A DNA stretch of 40,993 nucleotides, taken from assembly GCF_000294655.1 (NCBI RefSeq), contig NZ_CAHP01000032.1:62026-103018 (forward strand), in the 5' to 3' direction. Numbering within the stretch: position 1 is the stretch's first letter; every line of letters begins with the position of its first letter. The notes under the pieces are model-generated. The model ran no database searches and had not been told where the DNA came from. It saw nothing but the letters and a program-made list of their open reading frames with translations. The translations under genes and the position numbers were made by a program. Source of the DNA: Magnetospirillum molischianum DSM 120 (GTDB taxonomy: Bacteria > Pseudomonadota > Alphaproteobacteria > Rhodospirillales > Magnetospirillaceae). Shown here one piece after another: positions 8,385 to 17,835 of the stretch.

Positions 8385-11086
8385 GCCGCTCCCTCTTTCG
8401 CCGTCAAATCAAGATCAGGAGGCAACGGCAAGTGAATGATGATGCAGGTTCCGGCCCCGTGCAATCCGGGTTCGGCCTTGATGGTACCGCCATGGGCCTC
8501 GATGATGCCACGACAGATCGCCAACCCAAGGCCAGTTCCAGCGGTCTGGCTGTCGGCGGCCTGAACCCGATAGAACATGTCGAACACCTTCTCCCTGTCT
8601 CCGGGAGGGATGCCCGGCCCCTGATCGGCAACTTCGATGGCGATATGGTCGGTGGCACGAACCGCCCAGACCTTGATCGTCGTGCCGGGCGGCGCGTATT
8701 TACAGGCATTGTCGAGCAGGTTGAAGAACACCTGTTCGATCAACACCGCATCGAGGCAAAGTAGCGGCATCTTGCTATCGATATCGACACGGATCGTGTG
8801 ATGACGGGCCAGACGCCGGGTTCGCTTGACAGCGGCATCGACGATATCGTGGAGATCGACCCAATCGACCTTGGGCTTCAAGGCTCCCGACCCTAGCCGG
8901 GTCATGTCGAGCAGGTTCTGAACAAATCGGTTGAGCCGCTCCGCCTCATCCTGGATCGTCTGAGCCAGATCGAGGCGGCTGTTACTGTCCAGCGAATCGT
9001 CATAGCTGATCAGAGTCGAGGCTGCCCCCATGATCGACACCAGCGGCGTGCGCAAATCATGCGACAACGACGACAACAGCGCCGAACGCAGCCGTTCGCG
9101 CTCGGTGGCGACCTTCGCTTCTTCAATGTCGGCGACCAGAGTGGTGCGTTCGATCGCGACAGCGGCCTGATCGGCAAGGGTTTCAAGCAGACGGAGCTGG
9201 GCCGGAGACGGCGTGTCGGCTCCCTCGATCATCTGTACCCCTAACACCCCGATCGGCCCGCGCGCTGTTTTTAGCGGCAAAAACAGCCACTCCGCTGTCG
9301 GCAAAGTCGTCGATCCGCGTCCGGCCGGTTTGCCGTGGCTCCAAGCCCAATCGGCGGCGGCGGCGGATTTGTCGTCGATTTGATCCTCGGGCGGATAACC
9401 GGCGGCGATGGCCAACCCAACCGCGCCCGGCAGCAACGTCAACGATTTGCCATGAATGGTAACGGCGACATGATGCACTACCGCCCACAGCACGTCGTCC
9501 TGAGTCGCGGCGGCGGTAATCTTGCGCCCGAAATCATACAGATTAGTGGTGCGCCGGGCGTTTTCGCGGGTCGTTTCGATCTGCATCCGCAACCGCGCCG
9601 CCATATTGCTGATAATCACCGCCGCGATCAGAAAGAACACCACGGTCAGGATGTTCTTGCTGTCGGTGATTGCGAAGGTCAGCCTCGGCTCGGTGAAAAA
9701 GAAGTTGAAGCAAAAAAAGCTGGCGATCGAGGCGACGATACCGGGACGCAGGCCCGACCGCATGGCGACGATCATCACCGCCAGCAGATAGGCCACGGAG
9801 ATGTTGGCGATCGGCAGCCACAGATCGATTAAAAAGCCCAGCCCGGTGGCAATTGCGGTCGCGATCAAGGCGAAGCCATATCCCAATCCAGTTCGCCAGC
9901 CGGATTGCGTGGGCACGGGAGGGGCGGATGGCGGTCGGGGCTTCTCATCGTCGTCGCGTCCGACCAGAATCACGGTAAACTCACCGGCCCGTTCGATCAG
10001 ACGGTCAGTGACCGATTTGCCCCACCGCCCGAACCGGCCGCTTCGCCGGGCGCGTCCAACGACGATCTGGGTGCAATTGCGCTCGCGGGCATAGGTCAGG
10101 ACGGTATCGGCAACATCGTCGCCTTGAAGCGTCGCGGTCTCGCCGCCCAATTGGGTCGCCAGCCGCATTGCCGCCGCCATCCGATCCTTTTCTGCCTCGG
10201 TAACGATGTGAGCAACAGCCGTTTCGACCGTCACCGCGACCCAGGCAGCCCCCCGACGTTCGGCGGCGCGCTTGGCGGCGCGAACCAGACGCTCGGCATC
10301 AACCTTCTCGTCGAAACAGACCAGGATACGTTCCCGCGCCGGCCAAGGGCCGGAAATGGCGTGGGCGCGCATGTAATCGACCATCTGTCGATCAACCCGC
10401 TCGGCGGCGTGGCGCAGCGCCAGCTCGCGCAACGCCGTCAGGGTGCCGGGCGTAAAGAAGCTGCGCATCGCCCGGCGCGCCTGCTCGGGCACATAGACCT
10501 TGCCCTCCTCCATCCGTTTGATCAGATCCTGCGGCGACAGGTCGATCACTTCGATCTCGTCGGCGGTGGCCAGAACACTGTCGGGCAGGGTTTCCCGGAC
10601 CTTGACGCCGGAAATCTGCTCAACAACGTCGTTGATAGATTCCAGATGTTGGATGTTGAGAGTCGAATAGACATCGATCCCGGCCGCCAGCAATTCGTCG
10701 ATGTCCTGCCAGCGTTTGACGTGGCGGGAACCGGGAATGTTGGTATGGGCCAGTTCGTCGATCAGGGCGATCTTGGGCCGCCGCCGCAACAGGGCGTCGA
10801 TATCCATTTCGCGGAACGAACGCCCGCGATATTCGACCTGACGCTGGGGAAGGAGTTCGATTCCTTCGACCAGCGCTTCGGTCTCGCGTCGCCGGTGGGT
10901 CTCGACCACACCGGCGACGACATCCAGCCCCTCGCGCACCCGCTCATGGGCGGCTTGAAGCATCGCATAAGTCTTGCCGACACCGGGAGCGGCACCCAAA
11001 AAGATCTTCAGCCGCCCCCGTCCTTCCCGCTGGGCTTCGGCCAGCAGGGCTTCGGGAGAAGGACGGTTATCGCGGTCATCGGTCAT
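8381..11086 (-). CDS. kdpD: KdpD, K+/osmosensing histidine kinase
   Basis: 901 aa, normal for the family. The N-terminal KdpD domain has Walker A-like GAAPGVGKT (about residues 31-39). A universal-stress-protein-like domain follows (about 250-370), then closely spaced membrane helices (about 400-495) and a GAF-like region. The HisKA domain carries phospho-acceptor H676 (SSLSHDLRTPL), and the HATPase domain has N box NLLDNACKYAP, G1 DQGPGIPPGD and G2 GTGLGLAI. The kinase/phosphatase senses low K+ and ionic conditions and controls KdpE. It lies between kdpC (11 bp upstream) and kdpE (4-bp overlap). The ribosome-binding site is weak, consistent with coupling to kdpC. Confidence 0.96.
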   Translation of the reverse strand: MTDDRDNRPSPEALLAEAQREGRGRLKIFLGAAPGVGKTYAMLQAAHERVREGLDVVAGVVETHRRRETEALVEGIELLPQRQVEYRGRSFREMDIDALLRRRPKIALIDELAHTNIPGSRHVKRWQDIDELLAAGIDVYSTLNIQHLESINDVVEQISGVKVRETLPDSVLATADEIEVIDLSPQDLIKRMEEGKVYVPEQARRAMRSFFTPGTLTALRELALRHAAERVDRQMVDYMRAHAISGPWPARERILVCFDEKVDAERLVRAAKRAAERRGAAWVAVTVETAVAHIVTEAEKDRMAAAMRLATQLGGETATLQGDDVADTVLTYARERNCTQIVVGRARRSGRFGRWGKSVTDRLIERAGEFTVILVGRDDDEKPRPPSAPPVPTQSGWRTGLGYGFALIATAIATGLGFLIDLWLPIANISVAYLLAVMIVAMRSGLRPGIVASIASFFCFNFFFTEPRLTFAITDSKNILTVVFFLIAAVIISNMAARLRMQIETTRENARRTTNLYDFGRKITAAATQDDVLWAVVHHVAVTIHGKSLTLLPGAVGLAIAAGYPPEDQIDDKSAAAADWAWSHGKPAGRGSTTLPTAEWLFLPLKTARGPIGVLGVQMIEGADTPSPAQLRLLETLADQAAVAIERTTLVADIEEAKVATERERLRSALLSSLSHDLRTPLVSIMGAASTLISYDDSLDSNSRLDLAQTIQDEAERLNRFVQNLLDMTRLGSGALKPKVDWVDLHDIVDAAVKRTRRLARHHTIRVDIDSKMPLLCLDAVLIEQVFFNLLDNACKYAPPGTTIKVWAVRATDHIAIEVADQGPGIPPGDREKVFDMFYRVQAADSQTAGTGLGLAICRGIIEAHGGTIKAEPGLHGAGTCIIIHLPLPPDLDLTAKEGAA

Positions 11087-11097
11087 AGAAACTCAGT

Positions 11098-11712
11098 TCA
11101 CTTCATTGGCCAGCGTTCGTCCAGCGCCAGATTGAGGCGGAGCACATTGACTCGCGGCTCACCCAGAATGCCGAGCAAACGTCCCTCGATGTGCCGGATC
11201 ATCAGGGCTTTCACGTCCTCGACCGGGGCATGGCGAACCTGGGCAATCCGGCCCGCCTGCCACAGCGCCGCAGCCGGGCTGATATCGGGATCGAGGCCGC
11301 TAGACGACGCCGTGACCAGATCGACCGGCACTGGTCCGGTCTGGTCGGGATGAGCGGCGCGAATCGTCGCAACCGCCTGCGTTACCCCATCGATCAAGGC
11401 TTGGCTGGAGGGGGCGAGATTGCTGCCGCCTGAACTGGCGGCATTATAGGGAGCCGACACCGTCTTGGTCGGATCGGCCGGGTCGGTGGCGACCGTCGCC
11501 GATGGACGCCCCCAGACATAGGCCGGGCCGGTGAAGCTTTGACCGATCAAGGCCGAGCCGACTACTTGGCCGCCCGATTCGATCAGGCTGCCTTTGGCCT
11601 GCCAGGGAAAAGCGATCTGGGCCAGGCCAGTAACGGTCAGCGGATAGGCCAGCCCGGTCAGGACGGTCATCGCCGCCACCATCACCAGAGCGGGACGAAG
11701 CTCTTTCAACAT
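11098..11712 (-). CDS. kdpC: KdpC, potassium-transporting ATPase subunit C
   Basis: 204 aa from the ATG at 11712 (MLKELRPALVMVAAMTVLTG). That start is chosen because GGAGAG lies at correct spacing; an upstream in-frame ATG at 11748 would add 12 residues that do not look like the family. There is a single N-terminal membrane helix (about 8-28), then the periplasmic KdpC domain with the conserved GSALIGQSF and NLAPSS segments and a C-terminal RVNVLRLNLALDE. KdpC is the assembly and ligand-affinity subunit of the KdpFABC high-affinity K+ pump. It lies 13 bp after kdpB. Confidence 0.95.
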   Translation of the reverse strand: MLKELRPALVMVAAMTVLTGLAYPLTVTGLAQIAFPWQAKGSLIESGGQVVGSALIGQSFTGPAYVWGRPSATVATDPADPTKTVSAPYNAASSGGSNLAPSSQALIDGVTQAVATIRAAHPDQTGPVPVDLVTASSSGLDPDISPAAALWQAGRIAQVRHAPVEDVKALMIRHIEGRLLGILGEPRVNVLRLNLALDERWPMK

Positions 11713-11725
11713 GTCATCTCTCCGT

Positions 11726-13777
11726 TCAGGCGAGGCCAAGGGCGGCAATCGCGAGATCGATCAGCTTGATCCCGGCGAAAGGAACGATCAGACCACCCAG
11801 CCCATAGATCAGCAGATTACGCTTCAACAGGGTCTCGGCGCTGGCGGGTCTGTAACGAACGCCTTTCAGCGCGAGCGGGATCAGGGCGATGATGATCAGG
11901 GCATTGAAGATAATCGCCGACAGAATCGCGCTTTGCGGGCTGGCGAGGTTCATCACGTTCAGCGCCTGAAGCTGCGGATACGAGGCAAGAAACAGCGCCG
12001 GAATGATCGCGAAATATTTCGCGACATCGTTGGCAATCGAGAAGGTGGTCAACGACCCTCGGCTCATCAGCAGTTGCTTGCCGATCATCACGATCTCGAT
12101 CAGCTTGGTCGGATCGCTTTCCAGATCGACCATGTTGCCCGCTTCTCGTGCCGCCTGGGTGCCGGTGTTCATCGCCACGCCGACGTCGGCCTGAGCCAAA
12201 GCGGGCGCATCGTTGGAACCGTCGCCGCACATCGCCACCAGACGACCACCCTTTTGATACTCGCGGATCAGTTCCAGCTTCTTTTCCGGGGTCGCTTCGG
12301 CCAGGAAATCGTCAACCCCGGCCTCGGCGGCAATCGCGGCGGCGGTCAGCGGATTGTCGCCGGTGACCATCACCGTCTTGATTCCCATCGCCCGAAGGGT
12401 GGAAAAGCGCGCGCGGATGCCGGGCTTGATGATGTCCTTCAGATGGATCACCCCCAGCAGCCGATCCTCGCGGGCGACAACCAGCGGCGTTCCACCGGCC
12501 TTAGCCACCTTTTCCACCGACTGCACCAGATCGCGCGGCATGCCGCCCAGCGTGCGTCCAGTCTTGTTGGCGACATAAGCCGTAATCGAGTCTGTCGCGC
12601 CCTTGCGGATCTCGATCCCATCGATATCCACCCCGCTCATCCGGGTATGAGCCGAAAACGGAATGAAGCTCATCCGGGCCAGAGGCGGTTCGGACAGGGC
12701 AAAACGGGACAAGGCCAGAGCAACGATCGACTTCCCTTCCGGGGTCTCATCGGCCAGCGAGGCCAGAAACGCCGCCTCGGCCAGATCGCGCTCATTGACG
12801 GTCGAGAGCGGCAGAAATTCAGCCGCCTGACGCGCCCCCAGGGTGATGGTGCCGGTCTTGTCGAGCAGCAGCACGTCGATGTCGCCCGCCGCCTCGACCG
12901 AACGGCCCGACTTGGCGATAACATTGAACGTCACCAGCCGATCCATCCCGGCAATGCCGATCGCCGACAGCAGACCGCCGATGGTGGTCGGGATCAGGGT
13001 CACGAACAGAGCGATCAGAAACACCATCGGGATCGTCGTACCGGACCAAGAGGCAAAGGCCGGGAGTGTCGCGACGACGATCAGAAAAATCAGGCTCATC
13101 CCCACCAGAAGGATGGTCAGCGCGATCTCATTGGGAGTCTTTTGCCGCTTGGCCCCTTCGACCAGGGCGATCATCCGGTCCAGGAACGACTGCCCCGGAT
13201 CGGCGGTAATCCGCACCACGATCCGGTCTGACACGACACGGGTACCGCCGGTCACCGCCGAACGGTCGCCGCCGGATTCGCGAATGACCGGAGCGGATTC
13301 GCCCGTGATGGCGCTTTCATCGATGGTGGCGATCCCCGCCACCACGTCGCCATCGCCGGGAATGGTATCTCCAGCCTCGCACACCACCAGATCGCCGACG
13401 CGCAGGCGTTCCGCGGGAACGTCATGGGAATTGGCGGAATCGATCGATGCGATCTGGTGAGCGATCGTGCCGGTGCGGGTGCCGCGCAAAGACGCAGCCT
13501 GAGCTTTGCCGCGCCCTTCGGCAATCGCTTCGGCAAAGTTGGCAAACAGCACGGTAAACCACAGCCAGGCTGAGATCTGGGCCATCACCGCGACGTGAGG
13601 CTGACTGATGTCTTTCACGGTCAGGATCGTGGCGAACAGCGCGACCAGGGCGGTCGCGAACATCACCGGATTGCGGATCAGCTGGCGAGGATCGAGCTTG
13701 AGCACGGCTTCGCCGGCAGCGCGGGACAGGATCGCGCCATCGAACAGCGCCAGGGATTGGGGACGATGGATACTCAT
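11726..13777 (-). CDS. kdpB: KdpB, catalytic P-type ATPase subunit of the K+ pump
   Basis: 683 aa, full length. Shows the P-type hallmarks: actuator TGES (AITGESAPV, about 160), phosphorylation site D306 in DKTGTIT, an ATP-binding domain with an FSAHTRMSG-type motif, and hinge [16 protein letters not shown]. About seven membrane segments are visible. Energises K+ uptake by the KdpA channel-like subunit. Start ATG at 13777 with AAGGTG upstream, 14 bp after kdpA. Confidence 0.97.
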   Translation of the reverse strand: MSIHRPQSLALFDGAILSRAAGEAVLKLDPRQLIRNPVMFATALVALFATILTVKDISQPHVAVMAQISAWLWFTVLFANFAEAIAEGRGKAQAASLRGTRTGTIAHQIASIDSANSHDVPAERLRVGDLVVCEAGDTIPGDGDVVAGIATIDESAITGESAPVIRESGGDRSAVTGGTRVVSDRIVVRITADPGQSFLDRMIALVEGAKRQKTPNEIALTILLVGMSLIFLIVVATLPAFASWSGTTIPMVFLIALFVTLIPTTIGGLLSAIGIAGMDRLVTFNVIAKSGRSVEAAGDIDVLLLDKTGTITLGARQAAEFLPLSTVNERDLAEAAFLASLADETPEGKSIVALALSRFALSEPPLARMSFIPFSAHTRMSGVDIDGIEIRKGATDSITAYVANKTGRTLGGMPRDLVQSVEKVAKAGGTPLVVAREDRLLGVIHLKDIIKPGIRARFSTLRAMGIKTVMVTGDNPLTAAAIAAEAGVDDFLAEATPEKKLELIREYQKGGRLVAMCGDGSNDAPALAQADVGVAMNTGTQAAREAGNMVDLESDPTKLIEIVMIGKQLLMSRGSLTTFSIANDVAKYFAIIPALFLASYPQLQALNVMNLASPQSAILSAIIFNALIIIALIPLALKGVRYRPASAETLLKRNLLIYGLGGLIVPFAGIKLIDLAIAALGLA

Positions 13778-13791
13778 CGCAGCACCTTTTC

Positions 13792-15498
13792 TTAGAACAG
13801 GATTCCGGCCGCGAGCATCAGATGCTCAACGATCGGACCCAGCGCCAGGACGGGGAAGAAGGTCAGGCCACCCACCACCAGAATGACGCTGGTCAGCAGG
13901 CCGACGAACAATCCGCCATGAGAGGGGAATGTTCCGACCGAGGCAGGAACGGTCTTCTTCGCGGCCAAGGCTCCGGCGATAGCCAGCGCCGGGATGATCA
14001 CGATAAAGCGGCCCAGCAGCATTGCGAACGCAAGCAAGCTGTTGTGGAGAACGGTGTTCGCGCCAAAACCAGCGAAGGCCGAGCCGTTATTGGCCGTTGC
14101 CGAGACATAGGCGTAAAGCAGTTCGGACAATCCGTGCGGACCTCCGGCCGGGATCGCGGCGGAACCGCCCAGCAAGGCGACCGCCCCCAGTCCCAAGGCG
14201 GAAACGGGGAAGATCAGGGTAGCCATCACCGCCAGCTTGACTTCTTTGGCCTCGATCTTCTTGCCGAGATATTCCGGGGTGCGGCCGACCATCAGGCCAG
14301 CGATGAACATCGTGTGGATGACGAAGATAATGATGCCGTAAAAGCCAGCACCAACACCACCGATGACAATTTCGCCCAGCATCATGTTGATCAGCGGCAC
14401 CATCCCCGCCAGCGGCATCAGGCTGTCATGCATCGCGTTGACCGCGCCGCAGCTTGCCGCCGTGGTGACGACCGCGAACAAAGACGACAGGGCAATTCCG
14501 AAACGGACTTCCTTGCCTTCCAGGCTACCGGCCAGCGTCGGGTCAATCCCTAGGGCGGCCATCGCCGGATTGCCCTGAGCCTCAGCCCAATACGTCACGG
14601 TAATCCCCAGGACGAACAGGGTTCCCATCGCGCCAAACAAAGCCCAGCCCTGACGGGTGTCTCCAACCATCCGGCCGAAAGAGTTGGTCAAACCGGCACC
14701 AATGGCGAGAATCGACACCATGTGGATCAGATTGACCAGAGCGGTGGGATTTTCAAACGGGTGAGAGGCGTTGACGTTGAAGAACCCGCCGCCATTGGTG
14801 CCGAGATGCTTAATCATCATCTGGCTGGCAACCGGCCCCTGGGCGATCGTCTGCTTGATACCCTCCAGGGTATTGACGTCAACCGAGGCCAGCAGAGTCT
14901 GCGGCACCCCCTGCCAGACCAGAATCATCGCTCCGACCATGCAGATCGGCAGCAGCAGATAAAGAACGGCACGGGTTAAATCGACATAGAAATTACCGAT
15001 GGCGCGGGCGTTGTGACGGGCAAATCCCCGGATCAGCGCCACCGCGACGGCAATTCCGGTCGCCGCCGAAACGAAGTTCTGAACGGTCAGACCCGCCATC
15101 TGCACCAGATGGCTCATCGTGGTTTCGCCGCCGTAAGACTGCCAGTTGGTGTTGGTGATGAAGCTGATCGCAGTATTGAAGGCAAGGTCGGGAGGCACCG
15201 CTCCCATCTCTGCCGGATTGAGCGGCAACACGCCCTGAAGGCGCTGCAAGCTATAAAGCAGCACTGCCCCGGCCAGATTAAAGGCCAACAGCGACAGAGC
15301 GTAACGGCTCCAATGCTGCTCGGCGGCAGGATCAATCCCGCCCAAGCGGTACAGGCCACGTTCGACCGGAGCCAGCACCGGGGTTAACAGAACCCTCTCG
15401 CCGGAAAAGAGTCGCGACATGAAGCCGCCCAGGATTGGCGTCAGCCCGACGATCAGGGCGATAAAAATCAGAATTTGGAGGATGCCGTTGGCGTCCAT
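13792..15498 (-). CDS. kdpA: KdpA, potassium-binding and translocating subunit
   Basis: 568 aa, full length, strongly hydrophobic with about ten membrane helices. Contains the family selectivity-filter-like segments [32 protein letters not shown] and [12 protein letters not shown], which form the K+ pathway related to the KtrB/TrkH channel fold. ATG at 15498 follows a strong AGGAGG site. It lies 9 bp downstream of kdpF. Together with KdpF, B and C it forms the inner-membrane high-affinity K+ uptake complex. Confidence 0.97.
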   Translation of the reverse strand: MDANGILQILIFIALIVGLTPILGGFMSRLFSGERVLLTPVLAPVERGLYRLGGIDPAAEQHWSRYALSLLAFNLAGAVLLYSLQRLQGVLPLNPAEMGAVPPDLAFNTAISFITNTNWQSYGGETTMSHLVQMAGLTVQNFVSAATGIAVAVALIRGFARHNARAIGNFYVDLTRAVLYLLLPICMVGAMILVWQGVPQTLLASVDVNTLEGIKQTIAQGPVASQMMIKHLGTNGGGFFNVNASHPFENPTALVNLIHMVSILAIGAGLTNSFGRMVGDTRQGWALFGAMGTLFVLGITVTYWAEAQGNPAMAALGIDPTLAGSLEGKEVRFGIALSSLFAVVTTAASCGAVNAMHDSLMPLAGMVPLINMMLGEIVIGGVGAGFYGIIIFVIHTMFIAGLMVGRTPEYLGKKIEAKEVKLAVMATLIFPVSALGLGAVALLGGSAAIPAGGPHGLSELLYAYVSATANNGSAFAGFGANTVLHNSLLAFAMLLGRFIVIIPALAIAGALAAKKTVPASVGTFPSHGGLFVGLLTSVILVVGGLTFFPVLALGPIVEHLMLAAGILF

Positions 15499-15507
15499 TC
15501 CATCCTC

Positions 15508-15597
15508 CTAGAAACGTTCGGGGCGGATCAGCGCCACGCCCAGATAGCCCAGCAGGCCAAGGGCGGCGATCGCGCCAAGGATCAGGTCGAAGGACAT
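15508..15597 (-). CDS. kdpF: KdpF, small stabilising subunit of the K+ pump
   Basis: 29 aa: starts MSFDLILGAIAALGLLGYLG and ends VALIRPERF. This is the usual KdpF layout, a single helix with the conserved LxRPExF C-terminus. It is placed immediately upstream of kdpA as in other kdpFABC operons. Identity rests on length, motif and position. Confidence 0.9.
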   Translation of the reverse strand: MSFDLILGAIAALGLLGYLGVALIRPERF

Positions 15598-15612
15598 AGG
15601 AAGCGCCTTTTA

Positions 15613-15696
15613 CTAAAGATGGTCGCAAGCGCGAACAAAAAGCGCGCAAAGGGAGAAAAACGCCAGGGTGGCGATCAAAAATACGACGTCGAGCAT
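15613..15696 (-). CDS. 27-residue membrane peptide leading the kdp operon
   Basis: The frame starts at ATG 15696 with GGAGAG at good spacing and stops at 15613, 15 bp before kdpF. The product opens MLDVVFLIATLAFFSLCALF and ends VRACDHL: one hydrophobic helix with a short charged tail holding a Cys. It lies 75 bp downstream of the KdpE box and is therefore the first gene of the operon. I recall similar tiny reading frames before kdpF in other alphaproteobacteria, often left unannotated. Candidate extra subunit or regulator of the pump; role not shown by the sequence. Confidence 0.7.
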   Translation of the reverse strand: MLDVVFLIATLAFFSLCALFVRACDHL

Positions 15697-15770
15697 CGGG
15701 ACTCTCCGATAGGGGTTCCGCGAGGTGCATTCCCTACCCCCCTTCGACATCAGCGCGCCATGCGGAAGGG

Positions 15771-15787
15771 TGTAAAGAAACCATAAA
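15771..15787 (-). promoter_or_regulatory. KdpE-binding site upstream of the kdp operon
   Basis: On the minus strand the half-sites TTTATG and TTTACA are separated by GTTTC (5 bp), followed by CCC. This closely matches the known E. coli KdpE operator, two direct half-sites TTTATA and TTTACA with a T-rich 5-bp spacer. It is placed 75 bp before the first operon start codon, a sensible distance for an activator site. No clear sigma70 -35/-10 pair is visible between it and the gene. Confidence 0.75.
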
Positions 15788-15965
15788 GATGAAAAAATTC
15801 AGATCAGGACGAATAAAGATACAATAAATAATCAAGAAGGATTTCTTACGAAATTAAAGATAAGATTAATGAGTAAAACCCGATGCTAAAATTTTACAAG
15901 AAAAGTGATATTATCAAATCAACAAATCACTATTAAATAAACTTCATGAATTAAGGAGATAAAAG

Positions 15966-16286
15966 ATGAGGTATGCATCCTTATCTATTGCCGCCCTTTT
16001 GGCCCTTGGATTGAGTGCATGCACCGGACCTGCTGGACCGCAAGGCGTGCAGGGCAATACCGGCTACACAGGCGCTACTGGCGCAGCCGGACAACAGGGG
16101 AACACAGGTAACACCGGCTATACCGGCGCTCAGGGCGAAACCGGGAATCAGGGCAACACCGGCTATACCGGCATGCAGGGCGAACCCGGCGATCCGGGAG
16201 CCGCTGGCCGTCCGGGAAACCGGGGCAACACAGGCGCGACAGGCGCACAGGGTGGCACGGTTGTGGTCGTTCCCTCCAACCGCTGA
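15966..16286 (+). CDS. Collagen-like (Gly-X-Y) lipoprotein
   Basis: 106 aa. ATG with AAGGAGAT upstream. The N-terminus is a lipoprotein signal peptide with lipobox LSAC, lipidated Cys19. From G21 to about residue 95 the chain is 25 uninterrupted Gly-X-Y triplets rich in NT, YT, AT and AQ, with few prolines. A short C-terminal tail (TVVVVPSNR) follows. Collagen-like repeats form triple helices; low proline with many Thr is typical of bacterial versions. It is expected to be anchored in the outer membrane and surface- or periplasm-facing. A strong terminator follows directly, so it is monocistronic. Repeats such as GNTGYTG recur at DNA level, so length variation between strains is likely. Confidence 0.8.
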   Translation: MRYASLSIAALLALGLSACTGPAGPQGVQGNTGYTGATGAAGQQGNTGNTGYTGAQGETGNQGNTGYTGMQGEPGDPGAAGRPGNRGNTGATGAQGGTVVVVPSNR

Positions 16287-16297
16287 TCCAGAACACC

Positions 16298-16335
16298 AAA
16301 CAGCCGGAGACGGCATAAGCCGTCTCCGGCTGTTT
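16298..16335 (+). terminator. Strong hairpin terminator of the collagen-like gene
   Basis: Perfect 17-bp stem (AAACAGCCGGAGACGGC, loop ATAA, GCCGTCTCCGGCTGTTT) beginning 12 bp after the stop codon. Only a short T run ends the right arm. Confidence 0.8.
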
Positions 16336-16365
16336 GCCGTATCATTGATAATATAATCGATAAAA

Positions 16366-16396
16366 TTGGCTGAGACGGAAATTCCGCCTCAGCCAA
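16366..16396 (-). terminator. Terminator of the PRC-barrel gene (minus strand)
   Basis: Arms 16366-16380 and 16382-16396 are complementary except one position. That position is a G-U pair only in minus-strand RNA and an A-C mismatch in plus-strand RNA, which points to minus-strand use. An AU-rich stretch with short U runs follows on that strand. The convergent neighbour has its own hairpin at 16298-16335. Confidence 0.75.
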
Positions 16397-16399
16397 AAT

Positions 16400-16789
16400 T
16401 TAATTTGAATACTTGAATTCAGGCAGGCTCTTCAGATTTTCCTTGGTGGCATCGCGAAGCAGGATCTTCTTATCGCGCACTTCAAGTGCGCTATAAGGCA
16501 CAACGACATACTTCGACCCTACGCCGAGAAAACCACCGACTGACAACACGGCAAAGGGAACGGTCTCGCTGGGGGTCACGATCAGATCGTCAATCTTGCC
16601 CACCACCTGATCCGACTCATTGAAAACGGCGCTGCCTACGACCTTGGAGGTCCGATAACCGGTAGCTACGGTCTTGAAATCGACCTTGAGCAAACCAAGC
16701 GTCTGCGGCGTTCCCTGGGACATCGCCTGACCGCCCAGAGTTACCGAGAAAACAGCAACCGCTGTCATCAGCTTCATGAAATTTCTCAT
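16400..16789 (-). CDS. Exported PRC-barrel domain protein
   Basis: 129 aa from ATG 16789 (MRNFMKLMTAVAVFSVTLGG), chosen over an in-frame ATG at 16837 because GGAGACGAC sits directly upstream and a signal peptide then starts at residue 1. Predicted cleavage lies near AMS-QG (about residue 25). The mature part has the PRC-barrel pattern: VVGSAVFNESDQVVGKIDDLI, then FAVLSVGGFLGVGSKYVVVPYSAL, and a basic C-terminus. PRC-barrel proteins of this exported type are common alphaproteobacterial envelope or stress proteins with no fixed enzymatic role. Convergent with the collagen-like lipoprotein. Confidence 0.75.
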   Translation of the reverse strand: MRNFMKLMTAVAVFSVTLGGQAMSQGTPQTLGLLKVDFKTVATGYRTSKVVGSAVFNESDQVVGKIDDLIVTPSETVPFAVLSVGGFLGVGSKYVVVPYSALEVRDKKILLRDATKENLKSLPEFKYSN

Positions 16790-17472
16790 GTCGTCTCCAT
16801 TGTTAATGTGGCGATCAAAGCCATACCGAGCCGTCATATAGATGCGACGATTCTCAATCTGATTCTTCCCAGCCCACGAATATAATTAGGTTTTTTTCTG
16901 ACTTAACATCACGATCGATATATTGATTCCATGTCGTATCGCCATTGTATTGATCGATCATCGCATCGGGAACAGATCTGGCCCGCCCCGTCGGGCCTCC
17001 GCCTTGATCTGTATTCATGCCAGCCTCCCTTTCATTGCCGTCGCCATCCGGAAACCATCAATCCGGACAAGGCAATCCAATTGCATTGGATGGAACCGCC
17101 AACACCGGCAATACAAACCGCCGTCAACGACGAATAAATTATCATAATTAACAACTAATTTAATTATCGGAAAATACTCAAAATAATTAAAGCAGCTAAA
17201 TTCAACCTCAATTATCAAAAATTGAGGATATAAGATAACAAAATTCAAAGACAATTATTACTCATATACTTAAGGATGGTTGGGTATATTCCGAGTCTAC
17301 ACAAAAAAATAATTTTCATACATTGTTACGATAAGTTATTTATTGGATGAAATATAAAACTTAAAGAGTATTTATTTAAAATAAATCGTATTATTAAAAT
17401 AAAATTTCCAAAAATACGATTAAATATGATTAACGAATATGCTTTAAGAAATACGTCAAAAAGGAATGAGTC
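16790..17472. other. Long AT-rich non-coding interval
   Basis: About 680 bp between divergent genes. The left half has mixed composition and includes a GC-rich inverted repeat (GCCCG...CGGGC near 16981). From about 17140 to 17470 the sequence is strongly AT-rich with many A/T runs. Frames seen here have no ribosome-binding site and poor codon use. It probably holds the promoters of the PRC-barrel and BON genes and perhaps binding sites for a silencer-type protein. No RNA gene was recognised. Confidence 0.6.
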
Positions 17473-17790
17473 ATGATTAATCACAACAAATACTTCAGAA
17501 ATGCTATCAGCATTGCTGCCGTTACAGTCATGGTATCTGGCTGCACGGTTTTTTCGGGCCGGGAAACTACAGGCGAGTACGTCGATGACGCCACCGTTAC
17601 CACCCGAGTCAACGCTCAAATCATCAATGATTCATCGTTGAGAGCGTCTCAGATCAGTGTCGAGACAATGCAAGATGTCGTTCAGTTAAGCGGTTTCGTT
17701 GATTCGGCTAAGGCGAAGGAACGGGCTGGAGAAATCGCACGAAATACTGAAGGCGTTCGCTCCGTCAGAAACAACATCATCGTTCGATAG
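17473..17790 (+). CDS. BON-domain lipoprotein
   Basis: 105 aa. ATG with AAGGA at good spacing. Lipoprotein signal (VTVMVSGC, lipidated Cys near residue 24), then a single BON domain (about 38-105): DDATVTTRVNAQI, SLRASQISVETMQDVVQLSG, FVDSAKAKERAGEIA and VRSVRNNIIVR. BON domains bind phospholipid or surface ligands; relatives (OsmY/DolP type) protect the envelope during osmotic stress. AT-rich leader; 33 bp upstream of the next small exported-protein gene, so possibly an operon. Confidence 0.85.
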   Translation: MINHNKYFRNAISIAAVTVMVSGCTVFSGRETTGEYVDDATVTTRVNAQIINDSSLRASQISVETMQDVVQLSGFVDSAKAKERAGEIARNTEGVRSVRNNIIVR

Positions 17791-17835
17791 AGCCAGTTCG
17801 AGCCCCGATCTTAAATCAGACCGATGAGGACGATC

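Noticed and set aside
9905-11353. Long plus-strand open frame (482 codons) opposite kdpD
   Set aside because: Antisense shadow of kdpD/kdpC: composition dominated by Gly/Asp/Arg/Gln, no ribosome-binding site, no recognisable domain. The minus-strand genes are certain.
11711-13231. Plus-strand open frame of 506 codons opposite kdpB
   Set aside because: Antisense to kdpB, low-complexity Arg/Gln/Asp-rich product, an artefact of GC-rich third positions.
16021-16250. CRISPR-like or tandem repeat array
   Set aside because: The repetition is the codon-level Gly-X-Y repeat of the collagen-like lipoprotein; no spacers.
16923-17254. Short frames on both strands in the AT-rich interval
   Set aside because: No ribosome-binding sites, biased composition from A/T runs, no similarity recognised.
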